NCBI RefSeq assembly: GCF_003265705.1
Contig: NW_020312828.1
Location: 58,435,156-58,499,155 of the forward strand
Source: Callorhinus ursinus
Lineage: Eukaryota > Chordata > Mammalia > Carnivora > Otariidae
Direction: 5' to 3'
DNA length: 64,000 nt
Below the pieces are notes generated by a model, which was given only the letters and a program-made list of their open reading frames with translations, was not told where the DNA came from and did no database searches. Positions 46,510 through 58,608 of the stretch are shown here, piece after piece. Every line of letters starts with the position of its first letter. Positions within the stretch are counted from its first letter, which is position 1. The translations under genes and the position numbers were made by a program.

Positions 46510-46684
46510 GGGATGCCTGGGTGGCTCAGTCGGTTAAGCATCTGCCTTCAGCTCAGGTCATGATCCCAGGATTCTGGGATCGAGTCCTGTGTCGGGCTCC
46601 CTGCTCAGTGGGGAGCCTGCTTCTCCCTCTGCCTGCTGCTCCCTCAATCTCTCTGACAAATAAATAAATAAAATCTTTTTAAGA
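46510..46684 (+). mobile_element. CAN-SINE, short form
   Basis: 'ggatgcctgggtggctcagt', 'gccttcagctcaggtcatga', shortened CT middle, 'aaataaataaataaaatctt'. Flanks 'aatcttaatttg' and 'aaatcttattttg' approximate the target-site duplication. Confidence 0.94.
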
Positions 46685-47059
46685 AATCTTATTTTGATCA
46701 TATAAATAAGTAAAGCAAAAGATGGCCCTGAGCCATTTTGGTTTTCTCTCTTGCCATTAAAGTCTTCTACTCGTTTCTGCCACCTGACTCTTCTTATGCA
46801 ATTCTGTAATACACACATATTAACATTCATTTAGTATGAGAATGGATGGCTTCATTTTGAATTGTTTGTCTGTGAGGTGAACTAATTACAATATGTTTTA
46901 CAGAAGCTTATAGTGGCATGCAGTTTCCCTACACAGTGATATAGCTGGTATTTCCAGCAGTTATTTATACCTGGTAAACTTATTAATTTTTGCTTATTAT
47001 TTATAAATTTTCTTTCCCTGTAACTCTGCTCTTCCTCTCTCACATGCACACATGCAGTG

Positions 47060-47245
47060 TAAATAATGCTAGAGTGAGATAAAAGTCCATTTAGATATCA
47101 GTTCTTCCACTGATTGTCTTTGAGACTGTGGCTACGTTATTTAAGAACTCAGATTCATTTTCCTCATCTGTGAATTGGGATAAAAATGCTCAACTTATGA
47201 GTCGCTGTGAGTATCTAATGGAGAAATATAAAGAAGTACACAGTA
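47060..47245 (+). mobile_element. MIR SINE
   Basis: 'attgtctttgagactgtggc', 'cattttcctcatctgtgaat', 'gggataaaaatgctcaactt', 'gctgtgagtatctaatggag' follow MIR order closely. Confidence 0.72.
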
Positions 47246-48215
47246 TTTAGGTTCATATCATATTATGTAAAGTTGTATAAATTATGTAAAAACTACTGTA
47301 TGTGATCAGAGCTTCCAGATTATTAACCTTTTTGGATGGTATTTATTTCAATAGTGCAAACATATTTTTGTTCAGTAGATCTGTAACTCATAAACATGTA
47401 TTTAAATCTCCACAAAAATATATTACCTATTGCCAAAAATTGGACTATAAAATCTAAGAAAGGGGGAGTGGAGAGAGGGAAATGTTAACAACTAACTCAC
47501 TCTAGCTCTATGTGGGGAATGGCTACCTGAGTAAATGACCTCAATCAGACCTCCATGCGGTTGTCTTTAAATGAACTTATTTAAAAACATGTAAATGCCA
47601 TCCGCTAGTGGAAAAATGGGGTTTCTATCTATAAAATATTTTCACAGGATCTTCCTGCTCAGATTAAATAGATTATTGACAAATAAACTACAATTTATTT
47701 ATTTGAGGGGCATGATGGTTGAAGAGTGGAAGGTGGCCACGCATACACACACATAAAAATGTTCTTTGGGGTAATTAATGGTGTATAAAATGGAATAGTA
47801 CTCAAACCAAAATTGCTCCATTTAATAAATTTTTGTTGGAAGATGACCTGGATCCAGATCCTCTATCACTGTTTTCTCAGTGGCCTTGAGCATATTAATA
47901 AATTTCTCTTAGACCTTGAAGTTTGCCTTGAGTATTCAAAACTACAGTGAAATATCTGTTATATAGTAGATTCTCAAAAAAGAAAACTGAGTATTTCAAT
48001 AAGTTCTATTAAATATAAGCCAAACTGTCCTAATGAAGGGAACAAAAAGAGATGTTCAGCTGGAAATTTCACCTGATGGATTTAAGCCCTTCTAGAAAAC
48101 AGTATGTCCTCTATGCCTTGTGCTTACTTGTAACCTTTGAATCTTTAGGGAAATTTAATGCCTTTGTGATATGTGTTTTGACTTGACAATTCAACCCTTT
48201 GTGTTAGCACAGCAT
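47246..48215. other. Unassigned AT-rich region
   Basis: No gene, RNA or named repeat recognised. Confidence 0.5.
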
Positions 48216-48217
48216 CC

Positions 48218-48242
48218 AATCTATCATCTATCTATCTATCAT

Positions 48243-48287
<45 letters not shown>

Positions 48288-48335
48288 AATCTGTCATCAT
48301 CTATCATCTATCTCTCTATCATCTATCTCTATCTG
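48218..48335 (+). repeat. (TCTA)n microsatellite
   Basis: A core of about eleven uninterrupted TCTA units (roughly 48245-48290) with interrupted ATCT/ATC units on both sides. Likely variable in length between individuals. Confidence 0.95.
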
Positions 48336-48877
48336 ACTTAAAAAACCCTTATCATTGGTCATAATATAATACTGGCAACAAAATATTATTTCTTAACTTC
48401 CCATATCATTCTTTTCAAAATTACAAGGAAAAAGAAAGTTGGCATATGCAATCAGCTCCACTCCATAGTTCCATAAGTTTTGTTACCAAATGAATCATAT
48501 AATTAGTCTCTGAAAAAAGTAACATTGAACATTCCCAAATGTCCCAAAAAGCTGTCTTGCCATTAAAATTAAGGCATTTCTCTAGCCTTTTCCATATATC
48601 CTACTAGATTTTTTAAAATGTAATTTAAAACACACACAAACCTCCTTTCTTCTCTAGAGTGACTGCTTACTAATGTGAGCTATTGAAACTTTCTCACAGC
48701 TCCAAAATGTACCCGTATGGTAATGAGTTCTTTTATTTCAGTTTATGTTCATAAAAATCAAAACATCTATTTGACGCGGGTAAGGTTGTCCTTTCTTCTT
48801 ATGTACTATAGTTGATGGAAAGGAAGGGAGTGGAGAGAGGAGAAGGAACTTCACAGAGAATCCCCTAGGTTCTAGAT

Positions 48878-49209
48878 TGGCAGTGGGCAATATGGCAGCT
48901 ACTGGCCACTTGAGACTATTAGAGAACACTTGAGATGCAGCTAGTCAAACTACAATGTGCCATAAGTGCAGTGCACACATTGTATTTTTGAGGACAATAC
49001 AAAAACAGATAGAATGTTTAAACTCATTAATGTTTTATGTTTATTGCATTTGGGTGATAATATTTTGGATATATTAGATTAAATAAAATACATTGTTATA
49101 ATTAATAATACCCGTTTCTTTTCACTGTTTCTAATATTATTATAAAAGTAAAAATTACATATTTGTCTTGAATTTGTAGTTTATATTTTATTTCTTTTGG
49201 ACAGCGCTG
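48878..49209. mobile_element. hAT-like DNA transposon remnant
   Basis: The left end 'cagtgggcaatatgg' and right end 'ttggacagcgctg' are approximate inverted repeats. The 8-base sequence 'ttctagat' occurs just outside both ends (48870-48877 and 49210-49217), the duplication length typical of hAT elements. The interior ('ctactggccacttgagacta', 'gaacacttgagatgcagcta') fits an old non-autonomous family. No coding sequence. Confidence 0.65.
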
Positions 49210-49309
49210 TTCTAGATATTTCACAACACTCTGAGTTACAAATAAATACAATGTGTCCTACCTGTATCATGGAGCTTGGGAATTTGGCACTTAAGATCCT
49301 GCTTATATT

Positions 49310-50334
49310 AGTTTTGTACTGTTATTTAACAAAATATCACAGACTGAGTGATTCAACCAACACCCATTTATGATCTTGATGAAGAATGAAAGTCCACTCA
49401 AAATTAAAAATAGATATTCCACTGGCAAATGGGCTGAGGAAAAGAGAATTTCATTAAGAGTTTAAAGATTTTCTCCTGCTTTCCCATTCTCCAGTTGTAC
49501 CCCATGGTAAACTGCTCATTCTCACTAGGCAGTTTTCTCTCTCAGTCTGGAAATGAGTATATGAACACAGTCTCTTTTGGCATCATAGGATTTTATAAGG
49601 ATAAAAAGAAATGGGTATATATATTTTGTAGAATTTTTACACACAACAGAATATGTATATGTTATATACACATAAACTATAAAGTGCTTATAAAAAGGTA
49701 AGTGATTACTATAATATAGAATATACCTTTTTACTTCTAGCTTTCAGACTCTTGGCCACTATGTTTTGCCAAGTCCTTTTACGTAATTGGCAATATTTCT
49801 AAGCCAACATTTCTGTCCTCATGGAACTTAATGAAAGAAAACAAAACAGGAATGCAGATGAACCAGGCTGAATCACAGTGGAAAATTAGTTGTTCCTTTA
49901 GACTTTGTATCATAAATATCAAATCTTCTCCTCCACAAGACAAATAAACTCATGGTACAATTTGCATCTCTAAGAGAAACTCAGGTTATACCTAATCTTC
50001 CTTCATACTTGGCTGTTGAACTTAACATATTTGAGTCACCTGTAAGTTGAAGACCCTTTTTGCACAAAGGTTAGCAGATCTAAGGCAGCTTCCTCTGCCT
50101 TTTGGAGCAGTGTTGTACTTAAATCAGCTCAGAAAAAGAGTCCTTGAATCAAATTTCTGCTTGTTTGGTGTACATACAGGCAAGTCATTAATTCATTATT
50201 TTTTATCTGAAAAAAATATTTCTCATGGGAGTATTTTAAAGGAATATGAAAATGAATATTGCTTATTAGAGACATTCAGTTTTAGGAAGATAAGATATAT
50301 GAATATATAAACATTATTATTTTCCTTTTTCCAA
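49310..50334. other. Unassigned, with a small MLT1-like fragment
   Basis: 49312-49375 ('ttagttttgtactgttattt', 'aaaatatcacagactgagtg') matches the MLT1 end on the minus strand. Beyond this, AT-rich sequence and short open frames without homology. Confidence 0.4.
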
Positions 50335-50720
50335 ATAATTTCAACAGATATTTATTAAGCACTGGGGATATGCTTGGCATTATCTAGATGTTGGAAATAC
50401 AGCAAGAATTAAGACAGATAAATTTCTTGTCTTGCCTTCATGGACTTACATTCTAGCTAAACAATGAAACACATAATAAATGGTGGTCAAAAACGGTCCC
50501 TACTATTAAAATAATGGTTTTACCAAAGTAAACGAGGGTGAAGTAGATACTGAATGTCAGGTTAGGGAGCTACTATTTTAATGAGATCTGGGAGTGATCC
50601 TTCCATATGGTGACATTTGAGCAGAGAACTAAAAGGAGTGAGCAAATGATCCATGTAGGTATATGAAGAAAGAATGTAATGAACGAAGACAAAGGGAGCA
50701 AAAGCCAAGAGGAAGGCTTG
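50335..50720 (+). repeat. Ancient interspersed repeat, family not named
   Basis: 'agcactggggatatgcttgg', 'atggacttacattctagcta', 'gtgacatttgagcagagaac' and 'aaagccaagaggaaggcttg' follow a widespread old mammalian repeat. The last part is echoed at 10071-10115. Confidence 0.5.
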
Positions 50721-50737
50721 TTCATGGCCCGGATTTT

Positions 50738-50935
50738 TTTTTTTTTTTAAGATTTATTTATTTATTTTGAGAGAGAGAGAGAGAGAGAGAGAGTACATGA
50801 GAGCGGGGAGGGCTAGAGGGAGAAGCAGGCCCTTTGCCAAGCAGGGAGCCCAATGCGGGACTCGATCCTGGGACTCCAGGATCATGACCTGAGCCAAAGG
50901 CAGTGGCTTAACCAACTGAGCCACCCAGGCACCCC
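50738..50935 (-). mobile_element. CAN-SINE with 15-bp target-site duplication
   Basis: T-run, 'aagatttatttatttatttt', (GA)n, to 'gagccacccaggcacccc'. Flanks 'catggcccggatttt' (50723-50737) and 'catggcccagatttt' (50936-50950) differ at one base. Confidence 0.95.
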
Positions 50936-51673
50936 CATGGCCCAGATTTTGAACAAATAGCAGAGTCCATAATGACTGAAAATAAGAAAGCGTTCATCAT
51001 AGAAAGCAAAGGAGAAGCTAGAGTGGTAGAATAACCAGTGATGCAAAGTCATCGGACAAGTGACCTGAGAAATCTGTCATTGTACCTCCTGGGTAGCTTA
51101 CATCTTATTATTTTATTCCAATTATTTTGCCTCTTTAATTTTTGTCAGCTATATTTTGTAGTTTCTGGTCTTGTATATTTTTTGACATTTTTATTCCTGA
51201 GAATATCATACTTCTATCACTATTGTAAATGGTAGTTTTACTTCAATTCTTAGCATTTACTTTGAATATAAAAAATATGATTGATTTGTTGCTTGACTTT
51301 TTGTGTCCTAAAACCAAGTTAAATAAATTATTAGTTCTGGTCCCTTTTATGTAAAATCATAGGATTTTGCACGTACATGGCAATGCCATCTGTGATAAAG
51401 TTTTACTTCTTCCTTTCTAATCTCAGTAACTTTTTTTGGCATATTTCACTAACTACAGCCTCTATTATAATGATTATAATGTTGAATAGAAGTGGTGGAG
51501 CAGACAACCTTGACTTGCTGCTGTTAAAGGAGAAATACTTAAGTTTAATATTAACTCTGACATAAGCCAGATGTTGCTCTAAAATCCCATTTCTCAGATT
51601 GAGGAAATTCCCACTATTTCTAGCTTGCTGAGATTTTTTAATCAAGGGTGGTTATTAGATTTGCCAGTGATTT

Positions 51674-51676
<3 letters not shown>

Positions 51677-51717
<41 letters not shown>
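51677..51717 (+). repeat. (GT)n microsatellite
   Basis: About 20 uninterrupted GT units, likely length-polymorphic. Confidence 0.97.
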
Positions 51718-51718
<1 letters not shown>

Positions 51719-51763
51719 CCCTTTGAGTCTATTAAATAAATTGACTTACATTGACCTTAAAAG

Positions 51764-51879
51764 GTGGGGTGGCTGGCCAGCTCTTAGAGCATGTCGCTCT
51801 TGATCTCAAGATCATGAATTTAAGCCCCACGTTGGGCATAGAGCTTTGTTTAAAAACATAAGTAAATAAAAAATAAAAG
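51764..51879 (+). mobile_element. Old, degraded CAN-SINE without CT tract
   Basis: 'ggtggctggccagctcttag', 'cgctcttgatctcaagatca', 'tgaatttaagccccacgttg', then an (aaat)-rich tail. Much more diverged than the other SINEs. Confidence 0.78.
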
Positions 51880-52689
51880 GTTACAAGAACCTTCTTTTCC
51901 TGGAATAAACCCACTTTATTATGGTATATTAACACCTGATTTTCTCAAAGGGCCAGCTTTTAGATTCATTCATTTTATTGTTTTTCTGTTTTTATTATTC
52001 TGTTTTAGTATTCATGTTTCTTATCTTTATTTTTTTTCTCTTTTCTTTGAATATTCTCTCCTCTTCTTCTCTAGCTTTTTAAACATGTGAAGTGAGGACA
52101 TTACTTGAGACCTTTCTTCTTTCCTACTAGAGATTTTTTGTTTAGTTCTAAAAATTTTTGTCTGCTTACTGACTTAGATGAATCTCATAAATTTTGATAT
52201 GCTGTGTTTCCATTTTCTTTCAGTTCAATTCTTTATATTTAGCTATGTATTCTTTTAGACTGATGGTTTATTTAGAAGTGTATTATTTAATTTCCTAATA
52301 TTTTTGTGGGAATCTTTTGGAAATATCTATTCCTTATTTCCAATTTAATTCAATCAAATTAAGCTAATATAATTCAATTCTATTTTAATCGTCATCTGTT
52401 TTGAAATATTTAAATATCATTAAATTTACTGAGACTGACTTTACGCCCAGAATATGATCTTTCTTGCTATATAATCTCTATGCATTTGGGAAAAATAGGT
52501 GTATTCTGCTGTTGTTGAGAGAAGTATTCTACAAATGTCAGTTAGGTAGTGTTGGTTGATGTGGTTCAAGTCAAGTATTATCAATTTGGTTGTGTTTAAA
52601 AGTAATGTACTGTCTTGTGCTGTGTTGTTTTCTATTTGTTCAACCCGTAATTTTTCATTTTTCTTGTTTTATAGGCATTTATTTTACCT

Positions 52690-53040
52690 TTTCCTAGTTT
52701 TTTGAGATATAATTAATATATAACATCATACAAGTTTCAGGCATAAAATGTGATGATTTGATACATGTGTATATTGCAAAATGATCACCACAATGAGATT
52801 ACTTAACACCTTCATATCTTCACATAATTATCTTTCTGTGTGTGTGTTGAGAACACTGAAAACATACTTTCTCAGCAATTTTCAACTATATAATACAGTA
52901 TAATTAACTATAGTCACCATGCTGTACAGTAGTAGTAAGTAGAACTTACTCATAACTAGAAGTTTGCACCCTGTGACCAGCATCTCCCTCTCTCTTTCAT
53001 CCCCAGCCCCTGGCAACCAACATTCTACTCTCTGTTCCAT
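52690..53040 (-). mobile_element. Old L1 3' UTR
   Basis: 'tgagatataattaatatata', 'catacaagtttcaggcataa', 'ttaactatagtcaccatgct', 'cccctggcaaccaacattct' are in the order of an L1M-type 3' UTR on the minus strand. Confidence 0.78.
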
Positions 53041-53371
53041 TCTTTTCCTTTTCTATCTTCTTTTGGATTTCTTTGATCATTTTTAATAACTATGTTGTCA
53101 TTTTAGCTATGGCTTTAATTTCTTTTTTAAATGTTTGCTTTAAGGGTCAGTAAGTGCATTTTAATTCATCACATTAAATGTGAAATAAATCAAATTAAAA
53201 TAACATTATGCCTTTTCTTTTGGAGTGTAAGAATCTCCCAATTTAATTCTCCTAAACTGCCTTTTTAACCTTTGTGCAATTGCTATCAAAAATTTTACTT
53301 CTACACATGTTGCAAATTATATAATATATTGTCATTATTTATGCATCAATTACCTTTAAACAGTTTTAAGT

Positions 53372-53567
53372 GGGGCGCATGGGTGGCTCCGACGTTAGGC
53401 GTCTGCCTTCAGGTGATCTCAGGGTCCTGGGATCAAGCCCCGCATTGAACCCCACATACAGCCCCACCCCGGGCTCCCTGCTCAGTGGGAAGCCTGCTTC
53501 TCCCTCTGCCTGCCGCTCCTCCTGCTTGTGGGCTCTGTCAAATAAATAAATAAAATCTTAAAAAAAA
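53372..53567 (+). mobile_element. CAN-SINE, host of a second SINE
   Basis: 'ggggcgcatgggtggctccg' with small deletions, 'cccgggctccctgctcagtg', '(aaat)n aaaatcttaaaaaa'. Its left flank 'cagttttaagt' (53361-53371) recurs as 'cacttttaagt' at 53778-53788, beyond the second SINE. Confidence 0.93.
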
Positions 53568-53581
53568 AAAAAAAACACTTT

Positions 53582-53776
53582 GGGTACCTGGGTGACTCAG
53601 TTGGTTAAGTGACTGCCTTCAGCTCAGGTCATGATCCTGGAGTCCCGGGATCGAGTCCCGCATCGGGCTCCCTGCTCGGCAGGGAGTCTGCTTCTCCCTC
53701 TGACCCTCCCCTCTCTCATGTGCTCTCTCTCTCATTCTCTCTCTCTCAAATAAATAAATAAAATCTTTAAAAAAAA
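53582..53776 (+). mobile_element. CAN-SINE inserted in the tail of the preceding SINE
   Basis: 'gggtacctgggtgactcagt' to 'aaataaataaataaaatctt'. It is bracketed by 'aaaaaacactt' on both sides, so it landed in the earlier SINE's A-tail and target duplication. Confidence 0.94.
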
Positions 53777-53997
53777 ACACTTTTAAGTAAGAAAGTATTT
53801 TATAATTACACACACATTTACTATCTCCAGTGATGTTCATTTATTTTGAATAGAGAGTTCCATATTGTATCATGTTTTACCTGAAGGACTTCATATAAAT
53901 TGTACCGTCCTGCAGTTTATTATTTATTTCAATATTTATATATCTGAAAAAGTCTTTCTGCTACTTTTATTTTTTATTTTTAGTACGTGTCAAAGCG

Positions 53998-54250
53998 TTT
54001 TTTTTTTATGTTCAGGTAGGCAACATATAGTACATCAGTAGTTCTTGCTGTAGTGTTCAATGATTCATTAGTTGCTTATAACACCCAGTGCTCATCACAT
54101 CACCAGTTACCCATCCCCTCACCCTCCTTAATACCCATCATTAGTTACCCANNNNNNNNNNAGTTACCCATCCCCTCACCCTCCTTAATACCCATCATTA
54201 GTTACCCATCCCCTCACCCTCCTCCTTTCTGCTACCCTCAGTCTGCTACT
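53998..54250 (-). mobile_element. L1 3' end containing an assembly gap
   Basis: 'aggcaacatatagtacatca', 'caatgattcattagttgctt', 'cccagtgctcatcacatcac' follow a minus-strand L1 3' UTR variant. The central part is doubled around the gap. Confidence 0.85.
54152..54161. other. Assembly gap (10 N)
   Basis: Ten N bases. The 47 bases before it (54105-54151) are identical to the 47 bases after it (54162-54208), which points to unmerged overlapping contig ends or a mis-sized tandem repeat. Confidence 0.98.
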
Positions 54251-55600
54251 TTTAAAAGAGAAAAAGATATGTTTGCTGGTTATAGATTACTAGTGATGTA
54301 GTTTAAGTTTTATTCTTTAGCAATCAAAACATCATTCCACAATTCTCTATCTTGATTTGATTTTAAAAGAAATCTGCAATAATTATTTTCTTTGTTTCTC
54401 TCTGCAAGATTTCTTTTCCTTCTATTTGCTTTTAACATTCTCTGTTTATCGCTGGTTTTAAATAATTTAATTTTATATAACATGGTGCAGTTTGTGTTTC
54501 TTATACTTGGGCTTTACTGACTGTAATTGAATTATGGTTTTAATAAAATATGAAAAGATGACAACCATTCTTCAAATATTTTTATTTTCTTTTGGAAATC
54601 CAAATTACATATTTGATAGTTTAAGGTGGTCCCACAGCTCTTTGATAGTCTGTTTACTCATTCTTAGCTTCTTTTCTATTTCATTTTCAATAGTTTTTGT
54701 TGGTTAACTTCAAGTTCACTAATCTTGCCATGTTTTTTGTTTCCTGCAGTTTTTAATCTTGTTCATACAGTATATATTACATAGATCTTGTACTTCCCAT
54801 ATCTAAAAATTAATTTTATTGACTTTTTATTTTTTCAATACTCACAAATGCTCAATTTGCCATTTACCTTATTGAAGATATGAATTTTAATTACAATAAA
54901 TCTTTGAATGTCTCTGTCTAGGAAATCTATACTGCTAATTCTGGGTATGATTCCCTTGATTTTTCTCTTCAGTTTGTTTCTCTGCTTTTTGAATGCCTGG
55001 TTAATTTGGATTAGGCATTGGATATTGTGAATTTTTGAATTTTACCCTACTGGCTGCTAGATGTTTCTGTATTTCCAAAAGTCTGTTTGAGTTTTGTTCT
55101 GAGAGACACTAAATTTCTTGGAGACAGTTTCTTTCCTTCAAGTCTTGTTTTTAGGCTTCATTTTATAGGACCCAAGCAGCTATCAGCCTGTTACTCATTT
55201 TTGTCACTACTGAGTCAATTACTTCTGTGATTTATAGTTGTTGTTTTTCTTTTTTTTTTCTCCAAACAATAGGAACAGGAAACCATCTCCACTTTATGTA
55301 AGCACCTGGGATTTTTTCCTTTGCTCCTCTTGGTTAGTTTCATGGCCTTGTATAGCTTCTTCACACTCAGATGCTGATCAATCCTTAGCTAAAAATCTTG
55401 AGAGAGGCCTCTCTCTCCCTCGCTTTGTCTTTCTGTAACATTTTCTTTTCCAGTATACTTCCCTACAAATTCTATATGCCTTGGATTTTCCAGACTCAGA
55501 TTTATCTCCTGAACTAGTAAGATTTCTGAGCTCCATTTTGATTTTCTTTCTTCATTCTGCAGCCTGGCAGCAATTTCCAAGGCATATGCCCAATTACAGC
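54251..55600 (-). mobile_element. Ancient L1 region, minus strand
   Basis: 'ggtggtcccacagctctttg' (54627-54646), 'gaatgcctggttaatttgga' (54991-55010), 'ggatattgtgaatttttgaa' and 'ttgttctgagagacactaaa' occur in the order of old L1M sequence read on the opposite strand. No coding potential remains. Confidence 0.65.
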
Positions 55601-56759
55601 ACTAGTATCATTTGTTTCCTCTTCTCCCAAATTCAGTTTCCTGCATTGCTTACTACCTAATGTATGAAAACCAAAGGTATTTTATTTTTGATACTTTGCC
55701 TGGATAGTAGGAGTTCCAAGCAGGAGAGTTAATCCTAACCGTCTTATTCTACACTGACCTGAAGTAGAAATCCTCTTTTATTTGTAAGCTCAAGAATTAA
55801 AGTTAGAGGTGCAAGCTGTTTCAGATTCTGTGTATATTCAAGAAATGTAATAGAGTAAAACTGTTGATAATGTCTGATGCTTACCATATCAATCATGTAC
55901 TAGTATCCCACATATAGTGGCATATTAATTATTTTTATATATTACTGTTTAACCAATGGCATTGGATTTTACAGAAATATGGATATGTAAGATATAAAGG
56001 GCAAATAAAGATAACTGTGACTCAAAAATATATCAGAATTCAATCACCTGTTCAAGACCAGTATAAAAACAATTAAAACTACCAAACAGTTTTTTTTGAA
56101 AATATACATCAATGTAGCAGATGCTGAAGTTGGAAACAACTTTTTTAAAAACTCACTGAAAGAAAATGGAAAAGAAAAAAGTTCACTTTAATTCCACTGG
56201 GTAACATAAAAATACATTTTACTGTCAGATTATTTGCAAGTTTATTTAAAGATACCATCTCTGTGAATATTTATGTACTGTGAGCATGACTCCTCTTCTG
56301 GTAGTCAGAAATTTGTGTTCAGCTGTCACTCAGAGTGGCTACTTCAAGATATCCCACTTTGAAAAAGTCACTGAAAGTTTTAAGATCTTTCGTCAAGGAC
56401 ATCTTTTTATAGAATGCCAAAGGGCACCGTGGGAAAAACACACAAGATATATCTTTCTGTTCCCCTTTTGAGGATAGTAACCTCATAAGCATCGAAGCAA
56501 ATTTCAATTACTATTTTCATGTTACATTTTTGGGGAGGAGTAGGGACTTGATCCTCAATAATATTTCAAAATAGAGTATCTTTTCACATGAAAAATCCTC
56601 TATCATATTGTTTTGTTTAACCAAAAATAAAATATTAAGAATCATAAAAATTAAATGAAACTTCTAGTGCTATGGCTTACTCTTGAGTTGAATGGAATCA
56701 ATTAATATCTCTGAGATCTAGGTTGTTTATTTACCTACCATACAGGTTTTCCTCTGATA
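55601..56759. other. Unassigned AT-rich region
   Basis: No gene, RNA or named repeat recognised. The opposed short frames near 56280-56507 match no family. Confidence 0.5.
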
Positions 56760-58476
56760 ATGTTTAAATATTTACTATTTGAAATTTTAGAATGGTTTTA
56801 GATTTACAGAAAAGTTACAGACATAGGCTCCCCATGTTCTCCACACCCCACTTTCCCTATTATTAGCATCTTAAATTAGTATGGTACATTACAATTAATG
56901 AAATAACATTGATAAATGATTACTAAATAAGTTTATAATATATTCATATTTCCTTAGTTTTTACCTAATCTCATTGTTATGTTCCAGATTCCTACTGAGG
57001 ATTACCGCATTACATTTAGTTGTCATATCTCCGTAGGGTCCTCTTGGCTATGACACCTTCCCAGACATTTCTCATTTTTGATGACCTTGACAGTTTTATG
57101 GAGGACCAGTCATGTATTTGTAGATATACATCTTTTAGACTTTTTCTGATGTTTCCTCATGATTAGACTTATTTTATGTTTTTTTCAGTGGAAGTTCATA
57201 GAGGCAACATAATTTTCATCACATGGTATCAGGTATATACTATTAATATGGCTTATCACGGATAATCTTAACTTTGATCAACTGGCTGAGATAGTGCTTT
57301 CCAAATTTCTCCACTGGGAAGTTATTAATTTCCCGCCTTATCATTCTTGACCCTATGAAAGGAAGTCACTATGTGCAGCCCAACTTAAGGAGTGGAATTA
57401 TAAACTCATTATGCTCATGAATGAAAGCATCTGCACAAATTATTTGAGATAATTCTGCATGAGAGATTTGACTCTTCTCCAAATATATTTACTTAATTAT
57501 TTATATTAGTATGGACCCATGGGTATTTATTTTATAATTTGATTAGAATTCATTGCTATATTATTTATTTTGTTTCTTAAATTGTTATAGCTTTGGTCAT
57601 TGGAAGTTCTTTCATTTCACTCCTGTGTGCCTTGGACATAACCCCATCATAACTGTGGGTTCATTTGTTTGTTTGTTCAGCACTTTTTAACTATGTGGAA
57701 CTACACATATCTCTGGGATCCTCTTATATATTTATTGCTTCAGTCCTTAATTCACACACTTCTCCATGGAGTCTTTGTACTTGTTTATTGGTATTAATTG
57801 ATACTTATGTTTCCAATGCTATCACCACATGGATCATTCTAGTGTTCTCGTGTTGCTTGTCTGTAACCTCTCACTTTAACAGTGAGAATTCTGGCTCCCT
57901 CCCTCCATCCATGTACTTAACTGTTGAATTCAAGTGTAAATATATAGTGGCTCCAGAACTGATAGCCCAGACCCTTTGGGGACAACTTTATTAACTTTTG
58001 TACAGTGCTTATATACAGCTTATTTTGCCTTTAGTCTTACAGATGATATTCATTTCCAAAGTAATTAGCACCAGTTTCTCCACTCTCTTCAGGTAGGCTG
58101 CACTATACATTGGTAAATACAGGTAGATTCTTTAGTCACACTCTGAATTCCAGCCTGAAATTTCTTGACCTCTTATTTATTTTTTTCATTTCATACATCA
58201 ACTTTTGCACCTTATTGCTATGAAGGGCCATAAGTTTTGACAGATACATACTGCCACATATGCACCAATACTGAATCATACAAAATAGTTTCAGTACCCT
58301 CAAAACAATTTAAAATTTTTCTATGCTTCATGTATTCAACCGCCTGTTGAACCCCTGACAAAAATCAATCTACTTATAATCTCTATAGTTTTACCTTTTC
58401 CAGACGGTCCTATAATTGGAATCATGCAGTACATAGCCTTTATGGAATGGCTTTTTGCACTTAGTCATATGCATTT
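56760..58476 (-). mobile_element. Long ancient L1 3' UTR (L1M-type)
   Basis: 'ggttttagatttacagaaaa', 'tagtatggtacattacaatt', 'ttgatgaccttgacagtttt', 'gtttcctcatgattagactt', 'aaggaagtcactatgtgcag', 'ctttggtcattggaagttct' and, further right, 'tattgctatgaagggccata' are ordered landmarks of a very common old L1 3' UTR in reverse complement. The open frame 57665-57994 lies in it and is not a gene. Confidence 0.8.
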
Positions 58477-58484
58477 AAAATTCA

Positions 58485-58600
58485 TATGTGATGTGTTGAG
58501 CACTAGGTGTTATACACAACTAATTCATCATTGAACATTACATCAAAAATTAATGATGTACTATGTGTTGGCTAATTGAATTTAAATAAAAAATAAAAAA
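58485..58600 (+). mobile_element. Short L1 3' end nested in ancient L1
   Basis: 'gttgagcactaggtgttata' and 'aattaatgatgtactatgtg', then 'aaataaaaaataaaa'. Flanked by 'aaaattca' at 58477-58484 and 58601-58608. Similar to the 3' ends at 4100 and 4682. Confidence 0.88.
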
Positions 58601-58608
58601 AAAATTCA

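Larger units (their letters stand above)
51240..52650 (-). mobile_element. Ancient L1 ORF2 region, minus strand
   Basis: 'aagttttacttcttcctttc' with 'aatgttgaatagaagtggtg' (51405-51500), 'cctggaataaacccacttta' (51898-51920) and 'ggtgtattctgctgttgttg' (52498-52517) are reverse complements of successive L1 ORF2 stretches. Heavily decayed, and interrupted by the (GT)n run and an old SINE. Confidence 0.7.

Noticed and set aside
48218..48335. CRISPR-like repeat array
   Set aside because: The repeats are plain TCTA units with no spacers, in a vertebrate genome.
57665..57994. 109-codon open frame with hydrophobic stretches
   Set aside because: It lies within an ancient L1 3' UTR in antisense orientation.
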